The notes under the pieces are model-generated. The model was not told where the DNA came from. It did not search any database and was given only the letters and a program-made list of their open reading frames with translations. Position numbers and translations under genes: made by a program. From contig CP030884.1 of assembly GCA_006969385.1 (NCBI GenBank), positions 4,458,249-4,522,248 of the forward strand: a stretch of DNA of 64,000 bases, given 5' to 3'. Source of the DNA: Planctomycetaceae bacterium (GTDB lineage: Bacteria > Planctomycetota > Phycisphaerae > UBA1845 > UTPLA1). Of the stretch, positions 63,140 to 64,000 are shown piece by piece. Positions within the stretch are counted from its first letter, which is position 1; every line of letters begins with the position of its first letter.

Positions 63140-64000
63140 AACGGTACTCCCGTCGAATTTGGCTTCGCATTTCCCGGGCGGCGCGTCACTTTTAGCGCGC
63201 GTTTGTCCAATATGTTTTCAACGCTGGTCAATGCAACACCAGCTTGCTGTAACCGCACGGTCATGAAATACAGCAGGTCGGCTGCTTCTTCCGCAAGATG
63301 CGCAGGATCATCGGCTTCAACGAATTCAGCCGCTTCTTCGGTAATCTTGGCCGCCACCAGTTCGGTATCCTGAACGAGCCGAGCGGTGTAGGAACCCGAA
63401 GGCGGGTCGATCAATCGGTCTGCCAATCGTGCTTCTAAGGCGGCCAATCCGTTGTACGGCCCCCAGCAAGTGGCAGTCTCTTGATGGCAAAAGCCGGTAC
63501 CGGTTTGCTCGACCGTAAAGCGCAACGTATCCCGGTCACAATCAACATCTACCGCCAGCAAGCGCTGGGAATTGCCGGAACTGGCGCCTTTTATCCAAAG
63601 CCCGCGCCGGCGCGAATGATAAGCGCCGACACCTCCATTGATTGCGGTACGCAAACTGGCCGCATCGGAATATGCCAAGCCCAACGCCCTGCCGCTGGTG
63701 TCGGCTACGACTGTGGGAATCAATTGGTCGGGTCGGTCGCTTTGAAGGGTGGCGCAAATCGCATCGGCCAAGTCGAATCGCCCTGAGTAGAGGGCCATGC
63801 CGACTTGGGCGTCGATACCCAAACGATCGAGTTGTGCGATTTCATCGACGGTGGCGATGCCGCCCGCGGCTGTGATGCGGACGTCTCCGGCTCGCGCGGC
63901 TAGTTGTTGCATGCGATCGATATCCGCGCCTTGCAGCCGACCTTCACGTTCCACGGTCGTTACCAAAAAGCCGGCGACATACTCGCGCAATTCATCGAAA
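63136..64000 (-). CDS. HisA-HisI-HisE fusion (N-terminal part cut by window edge)
   Basis: Three histidine-pathway domains are joined. First is the C-terminal HisA barrel (FLVTTVEREG, TAAGGIATVDEIAQLDRLGI, AQVGMALYSG). Next is HisI, phosphoribosyl-AMP cyclohydrolase (LWIKGASSGNSQ, VDCDRD metal site, FCHQETATCW). Last is HisE, phosphoribosyl-ATP pyrophosphatase (EEAAEFVEADD, EEAADLLYFMTVRL). HisIE fusions are common; HisA-HisIE is unusual. The frame is open to base 64000 and continues outside, so the true start is not here. The stop overlaps hisD by 4 bases. HisE, HisI and HisA catalyse three consecutive steps (pathway order) that make the substrate of HisF/HisH. Confidence 0.9.
   Translation of the reverse strand, partial: FDELREYVAGFLVTTVEREGRLQGADIDRMQQLAARAGDVRITAAGGIATVDEIAQLDRLGIDAQVGMALYSGRFDLADAICATLQSDRPDQLIPTVVADTSGRALGLAYSDAASLRTAINGGVGAYHSRRRGLWIKGASSGNSQRLLAVDVDCDRDTLRFTVEQTGTGFCHQETATCWGPYNGLAALEARLADRLIDPPSGSYTARLVQDTELVAAKITEEAAEFVEADDPAHLAEEAADLLYFMTVRLQQAGVALTSVENILDKRALKVTRRPGNAKPNSTGVPL

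Overview
The window most resembles a chromosome segment of a member of the Planctomycetota, perhaps a Phycisphaerae-like lineage. This is inferred from family content, not from a marker gene. The signs are several secreted proteins ending in dockerin-like Ca-binding repeats, a PEP-CTERM protein, two pseudopilin-like proteins, a carbamoyltransferase/SxtJ/DUF5989 gene set, a small membrane protein with a C-terminal zinc ribbon, and many short palindromic repeats between genes. There are no rRNA or tRNA genes, integrases, transposases or CRISPR arrays. The window reads as ordinary chromosome rather than a mobile island.

Layout. 1-9 kb: the start of a secreted protein (cut by the left edge), a GNAT acetyltransferase, and a complete mutagenic-repair cassette on the minus strand (imuA, imuB, dnaE2), then a secreted protein made of three SecD-head-like repeats. 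9-16 kb: a secreted astacin-type metalloprotease, a small lipoprotein, and the carbamoyltransferase-SxtJ-DUF5989 set followed by a zinc-ribbon membrane protein that carries an apparent frameshift. 16-25 kb: an ABC-2 exporter pair, an AAC(6')-like acetyltransferase, transketolase, and an NtrC-type two-component pair. 24.5-30.5 kb: a pseudopilin-like protein, a dockerin protein, and a large propeller/cytochrome/dockerin protein.

31-56 kb looks like an amino-sugar and glycan utilisation region. It holds a heparan-glucosaminide N-acetyltransferase-like membrane protein, an FAD oxidoreductase, an AGE-family epimerase, a GH38 alpha-mannosidase, a NagB-LmbE fusion (glucosamine-6-phosphate deaminase plus deacetylase fold), a sodium/solute symporter, a GH20 hexosaminidase, a GntR/LacI-type hybrid regulator (AraR-like layout), a DUF4434 protein and a GH10-like secreted hydrolase. 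Secreted dockerin, pseudopilin-like and PEP-CTERM proteins are interleaved. A plausible reading is that secreted hydrolases release GlcNAc and mannose, the symporter imports a product, and epimerase, kinase and NagB-LmbE feed it into glycolysis. This is inference.

56-61.4 kb: a mini-metalloprotease overlapping an unusual membrane transporter, an HyuA-type hydantoinase/oxoprolinase subunit without its HyuB partner, and an ROK-family sugar kinase. 61.8-64 kb: histidine biosynthesis with hisD overlapping a HisA-HisI-HisE fusion that runs off the right edge.

Two genes (near 15,960 and 48,360) look frameshifted by one missing base next to a short homopolymer. In both cases restoring the base regenerates the expected C-terminus.
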